Below, in pieces: positions 16,637-27,680 of a stretch of 64,000 bases of DNA. Within the stretch, counting starts at the first letter, position 1. Every line of letters begins with the position of its first letter. Source of the stretch: an uncultured Amylibacter sp. (lineage in GTDB: Bacteria > Pseudomonadota > Alphaproteobacteria > Rhodobacterales > Rhodobacteraceae). A program made the position numbers and the translations under genes. The notes beneath the pieces are model-generated. The model was not told the DNA's origin. It saw nothing but the letters and a program-made list of their open reading frames with translations, and did no database searches. The stretch is taken from NCBI GenBank assembly GCA_959347345.1, contig OY365738.1, positions 744,001 to 808,000 on the forward strand, read 5' to 3'.

Positions 16637-17022
16637 CACATAAACCCCAGTTCCAGCCGAGCTTCGTCCGACATCATATCCATACCCCATTGGGGTTCCC
16701 ATATCAAATCGACTTGCACGGATAGCACCCCTGGCACCGCGCTGATCGCGTCTTGCACCCATATCGGCATTTCACCAGCAACAGGGCAACCAGGGGCGGT
16801 CAGGGACATTTTGACGAAAACATCGCCCGTGTCTTCAATGGTAATAGTGTAAATCAGCCCAAGGTCAAAGATATTGACGGGGATTTCGGGGTCATGAACG
16901 GTGCGACATGCTTCGCATATCGGCTCGTACAGAGGGCTCTGCGTCGTAGACGGCACGATAAGGGGCGTGCCTTCGGGCGGGATATTACTGGGGGGATTAT
17001 TTGGGGAAGCGGGCGATACCAT
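16636..17022 (-). CDS. SufT-like DUF59/MIP18 Fe-S assembly factor
   Basis: A small cytoplasmic protein of the MIP18 family, which assists Fe-S cluster maturation. Key features are the acidic start of the domain (VHDPEIPVNIFDLGLIY), the central VKMSLTAPGCPVAGEMP with the conserved Cys, and the WEPQWGMDMMSDEARLELG end. The N-terminal ~35 residues are Pro/Ser-rich and variable. It is the first gene of the operon with the sufA-like gene and tpiA, driven by a near-consensus promoter. Confidence 0.9.
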   Translation of the reverse strand: MVSPASPNNPPSNIPPEGTPLIVPSTTQSPLYEPICEACRTVHDPEIPVNIFDLGLIYTITIEDTGDVFVKMSLTAPGCPVAGEMPIWVQDAISAVPGVLSVQVDLIWEPQWGMDMMSDEARLELGFM

Positions 17023-17057
17023 CGGGTGAAACCTTTGTTTGGGGATAGGTTAATCAA

Positions 17058-17086
17058 TAGATAACGCTAACCTACGCGAATGTCAA
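17058..17086 (-). promoter_or_regulatory. Promoter of the sufT-sufA-tpiA operon
   Basis: TTGACA (17081-17086) and TATCTA (17058-17063) are spaced by exactly 17 bases on the minus strand, 36 bases before the first gene. This is a near-consensus sigma-70 promoter. Confidence 0.75.
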
Positions 17087-17116
17087 GCGGTGATTCTATG
17101 CGCCAGCCCACCCTAC

Positions 17117-20100
17117 CTATTCGGGCGGTGTTGCGACAAACCCGCCAGCAAAAGGCGTATCGGTCACATCATCATTGCTGATAAACGCGCCAACCGCGCC
17201 ATATTCCCCAATTAAACCTCTGACAACACCATCTCGCGCATTAACCGCATTAAGCACAGGGTTAGGGTCATAGGTTATCGTGCCGTTTATCAGCCCATTA
17301 TCGGTCCAAGTGCCATCCAAAGAAATGGATTTCAGTCCCGTGTTAAGAACAGAGCTGTGGCTGATTGTTTGATTTGTGAAATCAACGCTAAGATTCATAT
17401 CGCGGATAGTAACCCCGCTGTTATTTGCTACAATCCCCAGTTGACCATTCCAAGTGGCGGTAACAGGATTGCCATTGACGGCGGGCAGAACCGTCAAGGG
17501 ATTACCCAATCGTGTGTTTATAAAAATCCCCGCATAATGGCGACTTCGTCCATCCATCATGACGGCAAAAAACTTTACTCCAACTTCGTCATCATTCGTG
17601 TTCGGCACACCGTTAATCGTTAAGACACCTTTAGGAGTTGCTGCAGCTATACGGTTTTGATCACCATCTTGAATGAACGCACTTAATCCAACGTCATCCC
17701 TAGTTCCGTCCAGCGTCAAGACTTTATCATTAAAGCTTTCACGCCAGTCTCTCTCTGTCACCTCTGACGAAAGTTCAATATCTGGCGATGCAATAAACCC
17801 GCCGACAAAACGCTTACCAGTAAAGGCAGCAACCGCGCCTCTCGAACCTATTAAGCCCGTTAATTTTGAATTATGCTGGTTATTATTTTCAAGTCTGGCG
17901 ATATTGGGGGTATAACTGCCTTTGAACCACTCTGCAACCGTTCCGCCAATCACACCATTATCATCAAAATAACCTTCCACAAGATAGTGTTCTCCGAATC
18001 TATCTTTTTGGACATAACCATTCAGAGTCCCAGCGTGTTCCTGACCACCAAATGTGATTCTAAGGACAAAATCACGTTTCTTATAACCATAAGAAGCATC
18101 TTTAGACGTAAACACACCATTCCAGCGCGCAGACCCAGTTGTTTGAGTTAAGGGAGCACCCAAATCCGTGCCTGCAAGAATTCCGGCATAATTATAAAAC
18201 CAAACCCCGTTTGTCCCCTGAAAGAAAGAAAACCCGCCTGTCGCATCGCTGTCAACTCTCACGTCATCAAAGATGACACTGTCAATAGTTTCGGTATAAA
18301 ACCTTCTTGGACCACTCAACCATTTTCTTCCAACACTAATATTGCCCGTATACAACCCTGTTTCGCTGCCTTGCACGAATTGATGGCGATAATCGGTGGG
18401 GGCAATGGAGGGTGCAGTCTCAAAACTTGCCACCCAGTCCTCCGTGGTTACCCGATTTGTCGTTGTGTCTGGCGCGGGTGTTGGCAAATCGGGGCGGTTT
18501 GGCACAGCAACAAACCCGCCAGAAGAATAATAATAACCACCGATACCCCCGCCAGTGGTGATAAAGGCACCAATCGCACCCTCTTGCCCGATTAAACCGC
18601 TCAGCACTCCGGTCTGTCGCTTACGGGCTATTGGATCATCACGGTCACCATCCGTATATTGTCCGTAATCAGCCGTTCCATTCACAATAACACCGCCATG
18701 ATTGAAATTACCCTGTATGTGATAATAGTAATTGCCACTTCTATTAATAAAAGCTTCAATCTCACCTGCATAGTTACCACCAGTATAGGTGACTGTAAGG
18801 GTAAAGTCTGTTTTTAGCGCGTTTACCCCGATAGCTTGGAATACCCCCTTCCATTCGTATATCGGTGTACCTTCTGGTTCTAAAGGCAAACCCAAATCGG
18901 TATTAGCTAAAATCCCAGAATAATAACGATTGTTATTCTCACTAGTAATCGTTTTACCAAAGAAAGCCACACCATCGGCGGCGTGTCCGCCCAAAGATGC
19001 GCCATCGGCAAAGTTATCGGCAAGGGTTAAAACCGCAAGTTGTTGCCGAGTCCTGCTAAACCCTTGCATTTCAGCCAAATTAAACCCATATGCAGTCGCT
19101 TTCAAAAATTGGTTTTTAGTGTCGATCGGGATGGAAAAAGGCTCTGTATCAAAACTTGCCAGCCAGTCCGCTGTGCTTACTGTACGTCCTTCTGTACCTG
19201 GTGCGGCGACAAATCCGCCAGCAAAGCCAGTTGTACTGCTGGTATGACCGACAAACGCGCCAACCACGCCTTGTTGCCCGATTAAACCTGTTAATTCTGC
19301 CGTATGTTTAATAGTACCCTGGGTAATAGGGTCTTGGTTCGCGTTGAAAGTCCCAAGATAAACATTGCCTGTTATCACCCCTATATCATCAAAACTGCCT
19401 GCCACATGAAAATCATTAGAGGCATAATCTTTAATAATAGTATTTATCAAACCAGCCTCATCCCCACTGCCGAAAAGAATGTTAAGAGTGAAATCTGTCG
19501 CGGAATAACCTTCATATTGGAATGACCCAAGCCATTGCGCCGTCCCTTGCGTTTGCGTTACAGGGGCACCAAGATCGGTCCCTGACAGAATTCCAGCATA
19601 GCTCAAAAATCTTCCATTCACTTGATCAGCCGCAAAGAACGCGATACCATCGGCAGCGTCCCCATCCATGCTATCCCCGTTGTTATAGGTACCAGCAAGA
19701 GTCAAAGTCCCACTATAATTTACATTACCTCCTGCAAGAAGACCAATGCCGCCCGTATCCAAATCGCCCGAGCGACCTTTCAGAAACTTGGAAACCGTAT
19801 CGGTGCGGGATGCCTTTGTGGCCAGTTCGCCCTCATCAAAGCTATCCGTCCAAACGGTGGCTGTTACATGCCCTGATGCATGCTGTATTTCTGGCTCTGG
19901 CGGAGGCGGACAGGCGGGGTTGCCCGCGTTCCTCCGACAAAAGCTGAGCCGTAAATCGTTATATCCCTCGCCCGCGCATCGTGGGGCAAAAGGGGCATCC
20001 GCACAGGCGGCTCTGCGAAATTGCGCATAATAATCTCTATCAATACATTGCGCATCAAACGGGTAGTTCGTGCAGATATGGTGGCGGGCAAAAGTACAAA

Positions 20101-23100
20101 GCCGATTATCCGCATTCCCTGGGGTCAGACAAAACGCAACGCGGTTTGTCCGCACCTGTTCATGATATTGTGACACGTTGTAGTTCATTTCATCACATTT
20201 CCAGCCAAACGGAACAACAATGCAAGGATACCATTCATCGGCAGAACCGCAACGTTCTTCATCATTGGCGTTGTCGCCAATAATACAGTGTTCAATAATC
20301 GCATTGCGTTCGGCTTCATAGCTGGTAGCGCAAAGCGGAATAAACGGGTCATCGGTGCAGATTTGTTCCACAGTCCGTAGCTCTTCTGCTGATGAGGGTC
20401 GTGCAACAAATACACCAAAATAGTCATAGCTCCAGCCATTATTGATAACAAACGCGCCAATCGCGCCCTCTTGCCCGATAAGACCTGTTAATTCGCCTGT
20501 AGTGTGGTGACGCCTCCTATTGTTCGGACTCTGCCGAACCGTCCCCGTTATCACCCCAGCATCATCAAATTCGCCCGCTATGTGAATATCCTCATAAAAT
20601 GAATTTTGTCTTTCAACAATAGCCTCAATCTCGCCCGCCCCTGCGCCAGTGCCAAAAGAAACCTTAAGAACAAAATCTACTGGGGAATGACCTTCAACTT
20701 GGAACGCGCCAACCCATTTGGCAGAGCCCTCGGTATCGGTTAAAGGTGCGCCAAGGTTGGTGCCTTCCAGAATGCCCACATAGCTATAAAGTTTGCCATT
20801 GTTGGCTCTTTCCGCACCAAAAAATGCCACGCCATCGGCGCGATCCCCGCCCAAGGCAACCCCGTTAAAGGTGGCATCGGCAAGGTTTAAATTGCCCGAA
20901 CGGTTAGGAGAGTTCGAATAAGGACTACGCCCACCCGTATCCAAATCTGTTGCCCTGCCTATCAGGAATTTGGATTCGGTGTCCTCGGCGGTTACTCCGT
21001 GGGCAAGGGGTGTGTCAAAACTATCCGCCCAAACCTTGGCGGTTACCTGTGGAGTCGTTGGCTCTGGCGTTGGACAAGCGGGGTTGCCCGCGTTGTTTTC
21101 ACAAAAACTGACCCGTAAATCGTTATATTCCTCGCCCGCGCATCGCGTGGCAAAAGGATCGCTCAAACAAGCGTTCCTGCGATTTTGGGTATAGCCACTG
21201 CCACACAAGGTATCAAACGGATTACCACCACAAATGCCTGAAATTATACCACCACACTGCGTATTCGTTGAGCCATTACGACAGGCGGTTTCACGCACAT
21301 TATTATACTCGCCACCACAATAGGAGCTAAACGGATTTGTACCGCAGGTCAACCCTGCCAAAGTCCGGCATTCGGTACTGCCAGTACCAGCAGTCGTACA
21401 TGCATTTTGACGGGCTTGATTATAACGGCTATCGGCAAAGCATTGCGGAGAAAACGGGTGTCTCGTGCAGATATATTGGATAGCATACGAATAAGTGCAA
21501 AGCGCATTATCCACATTTTCCGCCTTCCGACAAAACGCAATGCGGTTTGCCAGCACAAGTTCATGATGTTGTGGCAAGCTCTCTTCACAATCACTGCGAA
21601 ACGGATTCTTAATGCAATGAGTCAATTTATTGACAGAGGCACAACGTTCATCATTGACGTTGTCATCAGTAATACAGTGTTCAATAAGCTCAAGGCGTTC
21701 AGATTCATATCCAATAGTGCAGAGCGGGTTATACGGGTCATCCCCGCATGTTTGCTCCAATGTCCGTAACTCTGCCGCTGATGATGGTCGTGCGACAAAT
21801 CCACCGTAATAGTTAGGCATAAGAAACGCACCAACCGCGCCCTCTTCTCCGATAAGACCTGTTAATTTGCCTGTACGCCATGCCCTGCCCCTATTGTCGG
21901 CGTCGTTTGTCCTGTAATACCCATGCTGAACCGTACCTGTTATCACCCCTGCATCATCAAATTCGCCCGTTATGTGATGATCGGAAGGATAATGCAAATC
22001 GTTTTGAATAAGAGCCTCAATCTCACCCGCACCGTCGCCAGCGCCGAACGAAATATTAAGGACAAAATCTTCAACTGCTCGGCCACCGGAAGGACCTACC
22101 ATAATCTGGAAAGACCCAATCCATTTGGCAGAGCCCTCGGTATCGGTTAAAGGTGCGCCAAGGTTCGTGCCTGACAGAACGCCAGCATAAGTACCAAGGA
22201 CGTTGTTATAGATGGCTCTTACATTAGAAGCGAATGCTACGCCATCGGCGCGATCCCCGCCCAAGGCAACCCCGTTAAAGGTGGCATCGGCAAGGTTTAA
22301 ATTGTTTAAATAGTAAGGATTTCTTCTGTACGCATTTCTAACCCTGCTCGCATCCAAGTCTGTTTCTCTGCCTATAAGAAATCTGCCGCCACGTTCATCA
22401 GAGCTTGCCTCGGTGGCAAGGGGTGTATCAAAACTATCCGCCCAAACCGATGCGGTTACCTGTGGAGTCGTTGGCTCTGGCGTTGGACAAGCGGGGTTGC
22501 CCGCGTTGTTTTCACAAAAGCTGACCCGTAAATCGTTATAAGTATCGCCCGCGCATCGTGGGGCAAAAGGGTTGCCCGAACATGCGTTCCTGCGAATTGG
22601 TCTATAATCATTATCACCACGACACTGCGCATCAAACGGGTGGTTCGTGCAGATATGGGCAAAAGTCTTTTCAACAGTGCAAAGGGCGTTATCCGCATTC
22701 CCCACTGTGCGACAAAACGCAACGCGGTTTGCCCGCGCCCGTTCATAATGGGCTGGCAAGTAGTTATAACAATCACTGCGAAACGGATTATTAATGCAAT
22801 AATTCCAGTCATTGACAGAATCGCAGCTTTCATCATTGGCGTTGCCACCAATAATACAGTGGTCAAAAATCGCATCGCGTTCGGATTCATAGCCGAGAGA
22901 GCAAAGCGCGTTAAACGGGTCATCGGCGCAAGTTTGCTCCACAGTCCGCAACTCGTCTACTGATGATGGTCGGGCAACAAACCCACCGTACCCAGCGTAA
23001 TTGAATGAACGGTGAGTGTTAGTAAGAATAAACGCACCAACCGCGCCCTCTTCCCCGATAAGACCGGTTAATTCGCCTGTACGAGTGGCAGTTCCCTTGT

Positions 23101-26100
23101 TTTCGGGGTCGTTCTCCCTGAAATACCCCTGATCAACTCTCCCTGTTATCACCCCAGCATCATCAAATTCGCCTGTTATGTGATGATCAAGATCATTACT
23201 GCTTCTTAGAAGAATAGCATCAGATTCGCTCTCTATGTAATAACTAGAAGAAGTATAGGATGCTTGAACAAAAGCCTCAATTTCGCCCGCCCCCGCGCCA
23301 GTGCCGAACGAAATATTAAGAACAAAATCGGTTGCGGGATTGAGTGCAGTTCTGAAACTGCCAACCCATTTGGCAGAGCCCTCGGTATCGGTTAAAGGCG
23401 CACCAAGGTTGGTGTCTGACAAAATGCCCGCATAGCTATAAAGATTGCCATTGTTGGATCTTTCCGTAGCAAAAAATCCCACGCCATCGGCGACATCCCC
23501 GCCCAAGGCAACCCCGTTAAAGGTGGCATCGGCAAGTGTCAAACTCTTATTATAATCAGGAGTCGTTCTAAAGGGAGCAACCCCACCCGTATCCAAATCT
23601 GTTGCTCTGCCTATCAGGAATTGGGATTCGGTATCTTCGGCTGTTGCGCCGTGTGCCAAATCCTCATCAAAACTATCCGCCCAAACCTCGGCCGTTACCT
23701 GCGCGGGTTGCGGACAGGCGGGGTTGCCCACCTTACCCTCACAAAATGTCACCCGCAAATCGTTATAAGTATCGCCCGCGCATCGTGGGGCAAAAGGGTT
23801 ATCCGTACAAAGCGAACGACGACTTTGGGTATAGCCACTGCCACACAAGGGGTCAAACGGATTACCACCGCAAACACCCGCGATTATACCACCACACTGC
23901 GTATTCGTTGAGCCATTGCGACAGGCGGTTTCACGCACGTCATTATACCCACCACCGCAATAGGAGCTAAACGGATTTGAACCACAGGTCAACCCTGCCA
24001 AAAGCTCGCATTGGGTACTGCCAGCACCAGCAATCGTACAGGCATCTTGGCGGGTTTGGTCATAATCACCATTGCCGAGGCATTGCGCATCAAACGGGTA
24101 GATCCTGCAGATATAGGAATAAGCATCTTCATCAGTGCAAAGGGCATTATCCGCATTATCCGCATTCCGACAAAACGCAACGCGGTTCGCCCGCGCAGGG
24201 CGATTATATTTTGCAAAGGAACTACTACAATACGAATCAAACGGGTTTTTAATGCAAGAATACCATTCATTGGCAGAACCGCAAAGCTCTTCATTCAAAG
24301 CATTGTCACCAGTAATACAAAGTTCAACAACCGCATGGCGTTCGTCCTCATACCCGAGAGAGCAAGCGGATTTAAACGGGTCATCAACGCAGGTTTCCGC
24401 CACCTCTGCCAGCTCTTGCTCTGATGCTGGTCGCGCGACAAACCCACCAGAAAAACCAATCACAGGCGAAGAACTAAAATCACCAGTAAAGACACCGACT
24501 GCGCCCTCTTCCCCGATTAAGCCTGTCAACTCTGATGTGTCAACAGTGTTAAGATAACGAGTATTAGGTCTATTGTCCGTATAGTAATCATCATAAAAAT
24601 GTCTTAACCGAACAGTGCCAGTGATCAACCCTGCATTATCAAAATCACCTTCCACGAGGAAATCTTTGTTGTGCGTTACCTCACGATATCCTTTAACAAA
24701 AGCACTTATACTACCAGCCTTATCCGTGCCACCGAAAGTGACGGTAAGAATGAAATCGTGGTCGCCACTGCCTGAATACTGGAACGCGCCAATCCATTGC
24801 GCAGTGCCGATCCTTTGGGTCAAAGGTGCGCCAAGGTTGGTGCCTGACAGAATTGCGGCGTAACTGGGAGTACCGTAAGGCGATCTTTCAGTTACAAAAA
24901 CGGCTGTGCCGTCGGTCGCGTCGCCACCCAAGGGGCGTCCGTTAAAAGTGGCATTGGCAAAGGTTAAAGTTCCAACATGGTTGGCGTCGAACTCCCGAAG
25001 CCCGCCATTATCCAAATCGGCTGCTCTGCCTTTCAAAAACTTGCCCCCGTGGTCTCTACCATTTGCGGCACTGGCCAGTTCCTCATCAAAACTATTTTCC
25101 CAAAGGGCTGCCGTTACCTGTGGAGTGGGGGCAGGACATTCGGGATGGGTGCCCACCTTACCCTCACAAAATGTCACCCGTAAATCATTATATCCATCGC
25201 CCGCACATCGTGGGGTGAAAGGGTCATCGGTACAGGCGGTTCTGCGGTTTTGGGTATAGCCACTGCCACACAAGGGGTCAAACGGATTACCCGAGCAAAC
25301 ACCCGCGACTATATTACCACACTGCGTATTCGTTGAGCCATTGCGACAGGCGGTTTCACGCTCGCCAGTATAGCCATTGCCACATAAGGGGTCAAACGGA
25401 TTGCCCGAGCAAACCCCCGCGATTACATTACCACACTGCGTATTATTTGAACCATTGCGACAGGCGGTTTCACGTGCGTTATTATAACCACCGCCACATA
25501 AGGTATCAAACGGATCATCACGGCAAATAGAGCCTATAGTCCAACTGCACCGCCCGTCAGCTGGATTGCCCCGACAAATACTTACCCGCGCATCAAGATA
25601 GGACTGCGTATTGCGACACAATCTATTAAACGGATTGCCACCGCAAACCCGCGTCAGCGTATCGCTACACCGCGAACTGTTTGGATTGGAAGCGCACACA
25701 CTCTCACGAATTCCATCATAACTTGAACCGCACAAGCTATCAAACGGATTATTATCTCTATGGCAAAGGTTTGCTATAATAGTACGGCAACTGGGATTGC
25801 TTTGGTCATTACGGCAAGCATTTATCCGCGCGTCAGCATAGATACTAGAAGAACACAGCGAATCAAGCGGGTTGGTTGCACAGACACGGTCTTCAACCTT
25901 TAAACAACGGTAAAGTGGCTCAACACTATTACGGCAAAAATTTGCACGGTCATCATTATAATCACTGCCACACAAGGTATCAAACGGATCATTACCGCAA
26001 ACACCCGCGATTATATTAGAACAACGCTGATTGGATGAATCATCACGACAAGCGGACAAACGGTCGCCAGCATAGGCACTATCGCCAAGACACACGGTAT

Positions 26101-27424
26101 CAAACGGGTCAATCCGACACACGGATTTGGCAACGGGCGCGCCCGTGCAAAGCGGTGCTATCAAATGGTCAAAAAGCCCCGTGCTATTCTTACAAAACGC
26201 CACACGAGTAGAACGCAACTGCGCAATATAACTCCTAACAGCAGGATTCGAATCACAGACGGTATCAAACGGATTTATAAAACACGGGAGTGCTTCGGCA
26301 ATAATCGTACTACAAGCGGAGGTAACCGCGCCCGTAACCGCTTGAATAGCGCAAGTCTTAGCAAGATCCTTGCGGGCGTTATTATAACTGGAATCAGCGC
26401 AAGTTGGGCCAAACGGATTATCCAAACAAACATCAGCGACAGGAGCCGCAGGAGCGACAGGACAGCTTGCAGATACGTCAGGGTCGGACTCACAGGCATT
26501 CGCCCGCGCATCATCATAATCCGTATTGCCAGTGCAGAGCCTGTCAAACGGATATTCACTACAAACCACGGCTACATGGCCGTTCAAACCTGTGCAATTC
26601 GGGTTATTTGGGTCTTCAAAACATACCTCACTCCGTTCGTTGAAATAAACCCCCGCGAAATTCTCTTTTTCACCACACAACGGGTCAAACGCATCGGCCT
26701 TACAAACACTATACGCCACGGCACTGCAACTTGCATCAGAAAACGCCGCGCCCGTACATCTTTGCTTTTCGGAATTGAGGGTTTGGCACTGCGCCCTATC
26801 TATATTACCATCGCGACAATCCACCGCCCGTTTGTCTTGCAAAACAACGGTTTTGCTGACTGTAACCCCGCCCCTGACGAAATTACCAAGCAGATTATCG
26901 CCCTGACAACTGCCCGAAAATGGGTTATTAATGCAATTTATAACCGCGGGCGAGCATCGTTCATTATTGGCATTCGCCGGATCACTACACAAATCAACGA
27001 TTTCCAAACTGGTGGTTTCACCCTTTTCTTTATCGGTTTTGGTGGAGCTATCTTTGTCCAATTCGGGTTTAATCTCTGTATTTTTAGGGGTGTTATCAAC
27101 AACCTCTTCAACAACCGCGCCGTTTTCATCGCTGGGTGGATTGGTCGCGCCCTCGGCGGCAATACAAAGGTCTGTGCCTGATTTACTGGGGTTGTCGGTG
27201 CAATCCTTTATAATCAATTGACGGTAGGTTTTTATACTATTGCCATGCTTATCACATCCTTTAAGAAACGGATTGGCGATACATTGGCTATCCAGCCCAT
27301 TGAGATTAATATCAAAGCTAATCGGTGCACCACCACAGGCCGCCAATATAAAAAGAGCGGACAGCACGAACGCTCCCAATTTTAGGGGCAACGACTTTAG
27401 GGGAAGTATAAAAAGCCTATGCAT
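17117..27424 (-). CDS. Giant modular surface lipoprotein 1 (Cx3PFx3C loops and eight barrel-like modules)
   Basis: A predicted outer-membrane lipoprotein of about 3435 residues. The start MHRLFILPLKS (27424) has GAGGA upstream and matches its paralogs; an upstream ATG at 27466 is rejected. The lipobox LAAC gives lipidated Cys30, followed by Gly, which does not signal inner-membrane retention. A Cys-rich stalk (residues about 30-770) repeats the motif C-x3-P-F-x3-C, including ~38-residue tandem units. Eight ~220-residue modules follow, each ending GLIG(E/Q)xGAVGAF...GGFVAxP, at about 771-998, 1241-1481, 1658-1878, 2125-2341, 2521-2741, 2748-2975, 2988-3218 and 3221-3434. The first five are separated by Cys-rich linkers; the last four are contiguous. 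The modules recall TbpB-type lipoprotein barrels (inference). Ligand is unknown; host, metal or prey binding are all open. Confidence 0.8.
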   Translation of the reverse strand: MHRLFILPLKSLPLKLGAFVLSALFILAACGGAPISFDINLNGLDSQCIANPFLKGCDKHGNSIKTYRQLIIKDCTDNPSKSGTDLCIAAEGATNPPSDENGAVVEEVVDNTPKNTEIKPELDKDSSTKTDKEKGETTSLEIVDLCSDPANANNERCSPAVINCINNPFSGSCQGDNLLGNFVRGGVTVSKTVVLQDKRAVDCRDGNIDRAQCQTLNSEKQRCTGAAFSDASCSAVAYSVCKADAFDPLCGEKENFAGVYFNERSEVCFEDPNNPNCTGLNGHVAVVCSEYPFDRLCTGNTDYDDARANACESDPDVSASCPVAPAAPVADVCLDNPFGPTCADSSYNNARKDLAKTCAIQAVTGAVTSACSTIIAEALPCFINPFDTVCDSNPAVRSYIAQLRSTRVAFCKNSTGLFDHLIAPLCTGAPVAKSVCRIDPFDTVCLGDSAYAGDRLSACRDDSSNQRCSNIIAGVCGNDPFDTLCGSDYNDDRANFCRNSVEPLYRCLKVEDRVCATNPLDSLCSSSIYADARINACRNDQSNPSCRTIIANLCHRDNNPFDSLCGSSYDGIRESVCASNPNSSRCSDTLTRVCGGNPFNRLCRNTQSYLDARVSICRGNPADGRCSWTIGSICRDDPFDTLCGGGYNNARETACRNGSNNTQCGNVIAGVCSGNPFDPLCGNGYTGERETACRNGSTNTQCGNIVAGVCSGNPFDPLCGSGYTQNRRTACTDDPFTPRCAGDGYNDLRVTFCEGKVGTHPECPAPTPQVTAALWENSFDEELASAANGRDHGGKFLKGRAADLDNGGLREFDANHVGTLTFANATFNGRPLGGDATDGTAVFVTERSPYGTPSYAAILSGTNLGAPLTQRIGTAQWIGAFQYSGSGDHDFILTVTFGGTDKAGSISAFVKGYREVTHNKDFLVEGDFDNAGLITGTVRLRHFYDDYYTDNRPNTRYLNTVDTSELTGLIGEEGAVGVFTGDFSSSPVIGFSGGFVARPASEQELAEVAETCVDDPFKSACSLGYEDERHAVVELCITGDNALNEELCGSANEWYSCIKNPFDSYCSSSFAKYNRPARANRVAFCRNADNADNALCTDEDAYSYICRIYPFDAQCLGNGDYDQTRQDACTIAGAGSTQCELLAGLTCGSNPFSSYCGGGYNDVRETACRNGSTNTQCGGIIAGVCGGNPFDPLCGSGYTQSRRSLCTDNPFAPRCAGDTYNDLRVTFCEGKVGNPACPQPAQVTAEVWADSFDEDLAHGATAEDTESQFLIGRATDLDTGGVAPFRTTPDYNKSLTLADATFNGVALGGDVADGVGFFATERSNNGNLYSYAGILSDTNLGAPLTDTEGSAKWVGSFRTALNPATDFVLNISFGTGAGAGEIEAFVQASYTSSSYYIESESDAILLRSSNDLDHHITGEFDDAGVITGRVDQGYFRENDPENKGTATRTGELTGLIGEEGAVGAFILTNTHRSFNYAGYGGFVARPSSVDELRTVEQTCADDPFNALCSLGYESERDAIFDHCIIGGNANDESCDSVNDWNYCINNPFRSDCYNYLPAHYERARANRVAFCRTVGNADNALCTVEKTFAHICTNHPFDAQCRGDNDYRPIRRNACSGNPFAPRCAGDTYNDLRVSFCENNAGNPACPTPEPTTPQVTASVWADSFDTPLATEASSDERGGRFLIGRETDLDASRVRNAYRRNPYYLNNLNLADATFNGVALGGDRADGVAFASNVRAIYNNVLGTYAGVLSGTNLGAPLTDTEGSAKWIGSFQIMVGPSGGRAVEDFVLNISFGAGDGAGEIEALIQNDLHYPSDHHITGEFDDAGVITGTVQHGYYRTNDADNRGRAWRTGKLTGLIGEEGAVGAFLMPNYYGGFVARPSSAAELRTLEQTCGDDPYNPLCTIGYESERLELIEHCITDDNVNDERCASVNKLTHCIKNPFRSDCEESLPQHHELVLANRIAFCRKAENVDNALCTYSYAIQYICTRHPFSPQCFADSRYNQARQNACTTAGTGSTECRTLAGLTCGTNPFSSYCGGEYNNVRETACRNGSTNTQCGGIISGICGGNPFDTLCGSGYTQNRRNACLSDPFATRCAGEEYNDLRVSFCENNAGNPACPTPEPTTPQVTAKVWADSFDTPLAHGVTAEDTESKFLIGRATDLDTGGRSPYSNSPNRSGNLNLADATFNGVALGGDRADGVAFFGAERANNGKLYSYVGILEGTNLGAPLTDTEGSAKWVGAFQVEGHSPVDFVLKVSFGTGAGAGEIEAIVERQNSFYEDIHIAGEFDDAGVITGTVRQSPNNRRRHHTTGELTGLIGQEGAIGAFVINNGWSYDYFGVFVARPSSAEELRTVEQICTDDPFIPLCATSYEAERNAIIEHCIIGDNANDEERCGSADEWYPCIVVPFGWKCDEMNYNVSQYHEQVRTNRVAFCLTPGNADNRLCTFARHHICTNYPFDAQCIDRDYYAQFRRAACADAPFAPRCAGEGYNDLRLSFCRRNAGNPACPPPPEPEIQHASGHVTATVWTDSFDEGELATKASRTDTVSKFLKGRSGDLDTGGIGLLAGGNVNYSGTLTLAGTYNNGDSMDGDAADGIAFFAADQVNGRFLSYAGILSGTDLGAPVTQTQGTAQWLGSFQYEGYSATDFTLNILFGSGDEAGLINTIIKDYASNDFHVAGSFDDIGVITGNVYLGTFNANQDPITQGTIKHTAELTGLIGQQGVVGAFVGHTSSTTGFAGGFVAAPGTEGRTVSTADWLASFDTEPFSIPIDTKNQFLKATAYGFNLAEMQGFSRTRQQLAVLTLADNFADGASLGGHAADGVAFFGKTITSENNNRYYSGILANTDLGLPLEPEGTPIYEWKGVFQAIGVNALKTDFTLTVTYTGGNYAGEIEAFINRSGNYYYHIQGNFNHGGVIVNGTADYGQYTDGDRDDPIARKRQTGVLSGLIGQEGAIGAFITTGGGIGGYYYSSGGFVAVPNRPDLPTPAPDTTTNRVTTEDWVASFETAPSIAPTDYRHQFVQGSETGLYTGNISVGRKWLSGPRRFYTETIDSVIFDDVRVDSDATGGFSFFQGTNGVWFYNYAGILAGTDLGAPLTQTTGSARWNGVFTSKDASYGYKKRDFVLRITFGGQEHAGTLNGYVQKDRFGEHYLVEGYFDDNGVIGGTVAEWFKGSYTPNIARLENNNQHNSKLTGLIGSRGAVAAFTGKRFVGGFIASPDIELSSEVTERDWRESFNDKVLTLDGTRDDVGLSAFIQDGDQNRIAAATPKGVLTINGVPNTNDDEVGVKFFAVMMDGRSRHYAGIFINTRLGNPLTVLPAVNGNPVTATWNGQLGIVANNSGVTIRDMNLSVDFTNQTISHSSVLNTGLKSISLDGTWTDNGLINGTITYDPNPVLNAVNARDGVVRGLIGEYGAVGAFISNDDVTDTPFAGGFVATPPE

Positions 27425-27610
27425 AGTGTATCCTCTGTTTCTTATAGGGCTTGTTGCGTTGCCCATTGATTTTATAGCCGTTTGACCTTACGTTTTATAC
27501 AAGGGTGATTCGCTAAAAAATACCCCTATGGATAATTTGTATTGATTTTTCCCCATATCTGCAAGCGTTTTTACACGGTTTTTTGACTATTTTGTCGCTT
27601 TTTATGGGGT
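27424..27610 (-). promoter_or_regulatory. Conserved promoter and leader of giant lipoprotein gene 1
   Basis: TTGCAG (27559-27564) and TACAAA (27536-27541) are separated by 17 bases. About 105 bases of 5' leader follow. The whole ~180-base region is conserved before giant genes 2 and 3, which suggests common regulation. Confidence 0.65.
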
Positions 27611-27680
27611 TTATGGATAACCCCTTGAAAACACACGCAAAACCCGCAAAAAAACTTACATGAAAAAGGGGGATAGTTTT

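Noticed and set aside
25250..25560. CRISPR-like spaced repeats
   Set aside because: The ~114-bp periodicity is in-frame coding sequence for cysteine repeats; there are no spacers of constant length and no cas genes.
27425..27466. Start of giant gene 1 at 27466
   Set aside because: It adds 14 residues before the signal peptide, spoiling the match with the paralogs; the ribosome site fits 27424.
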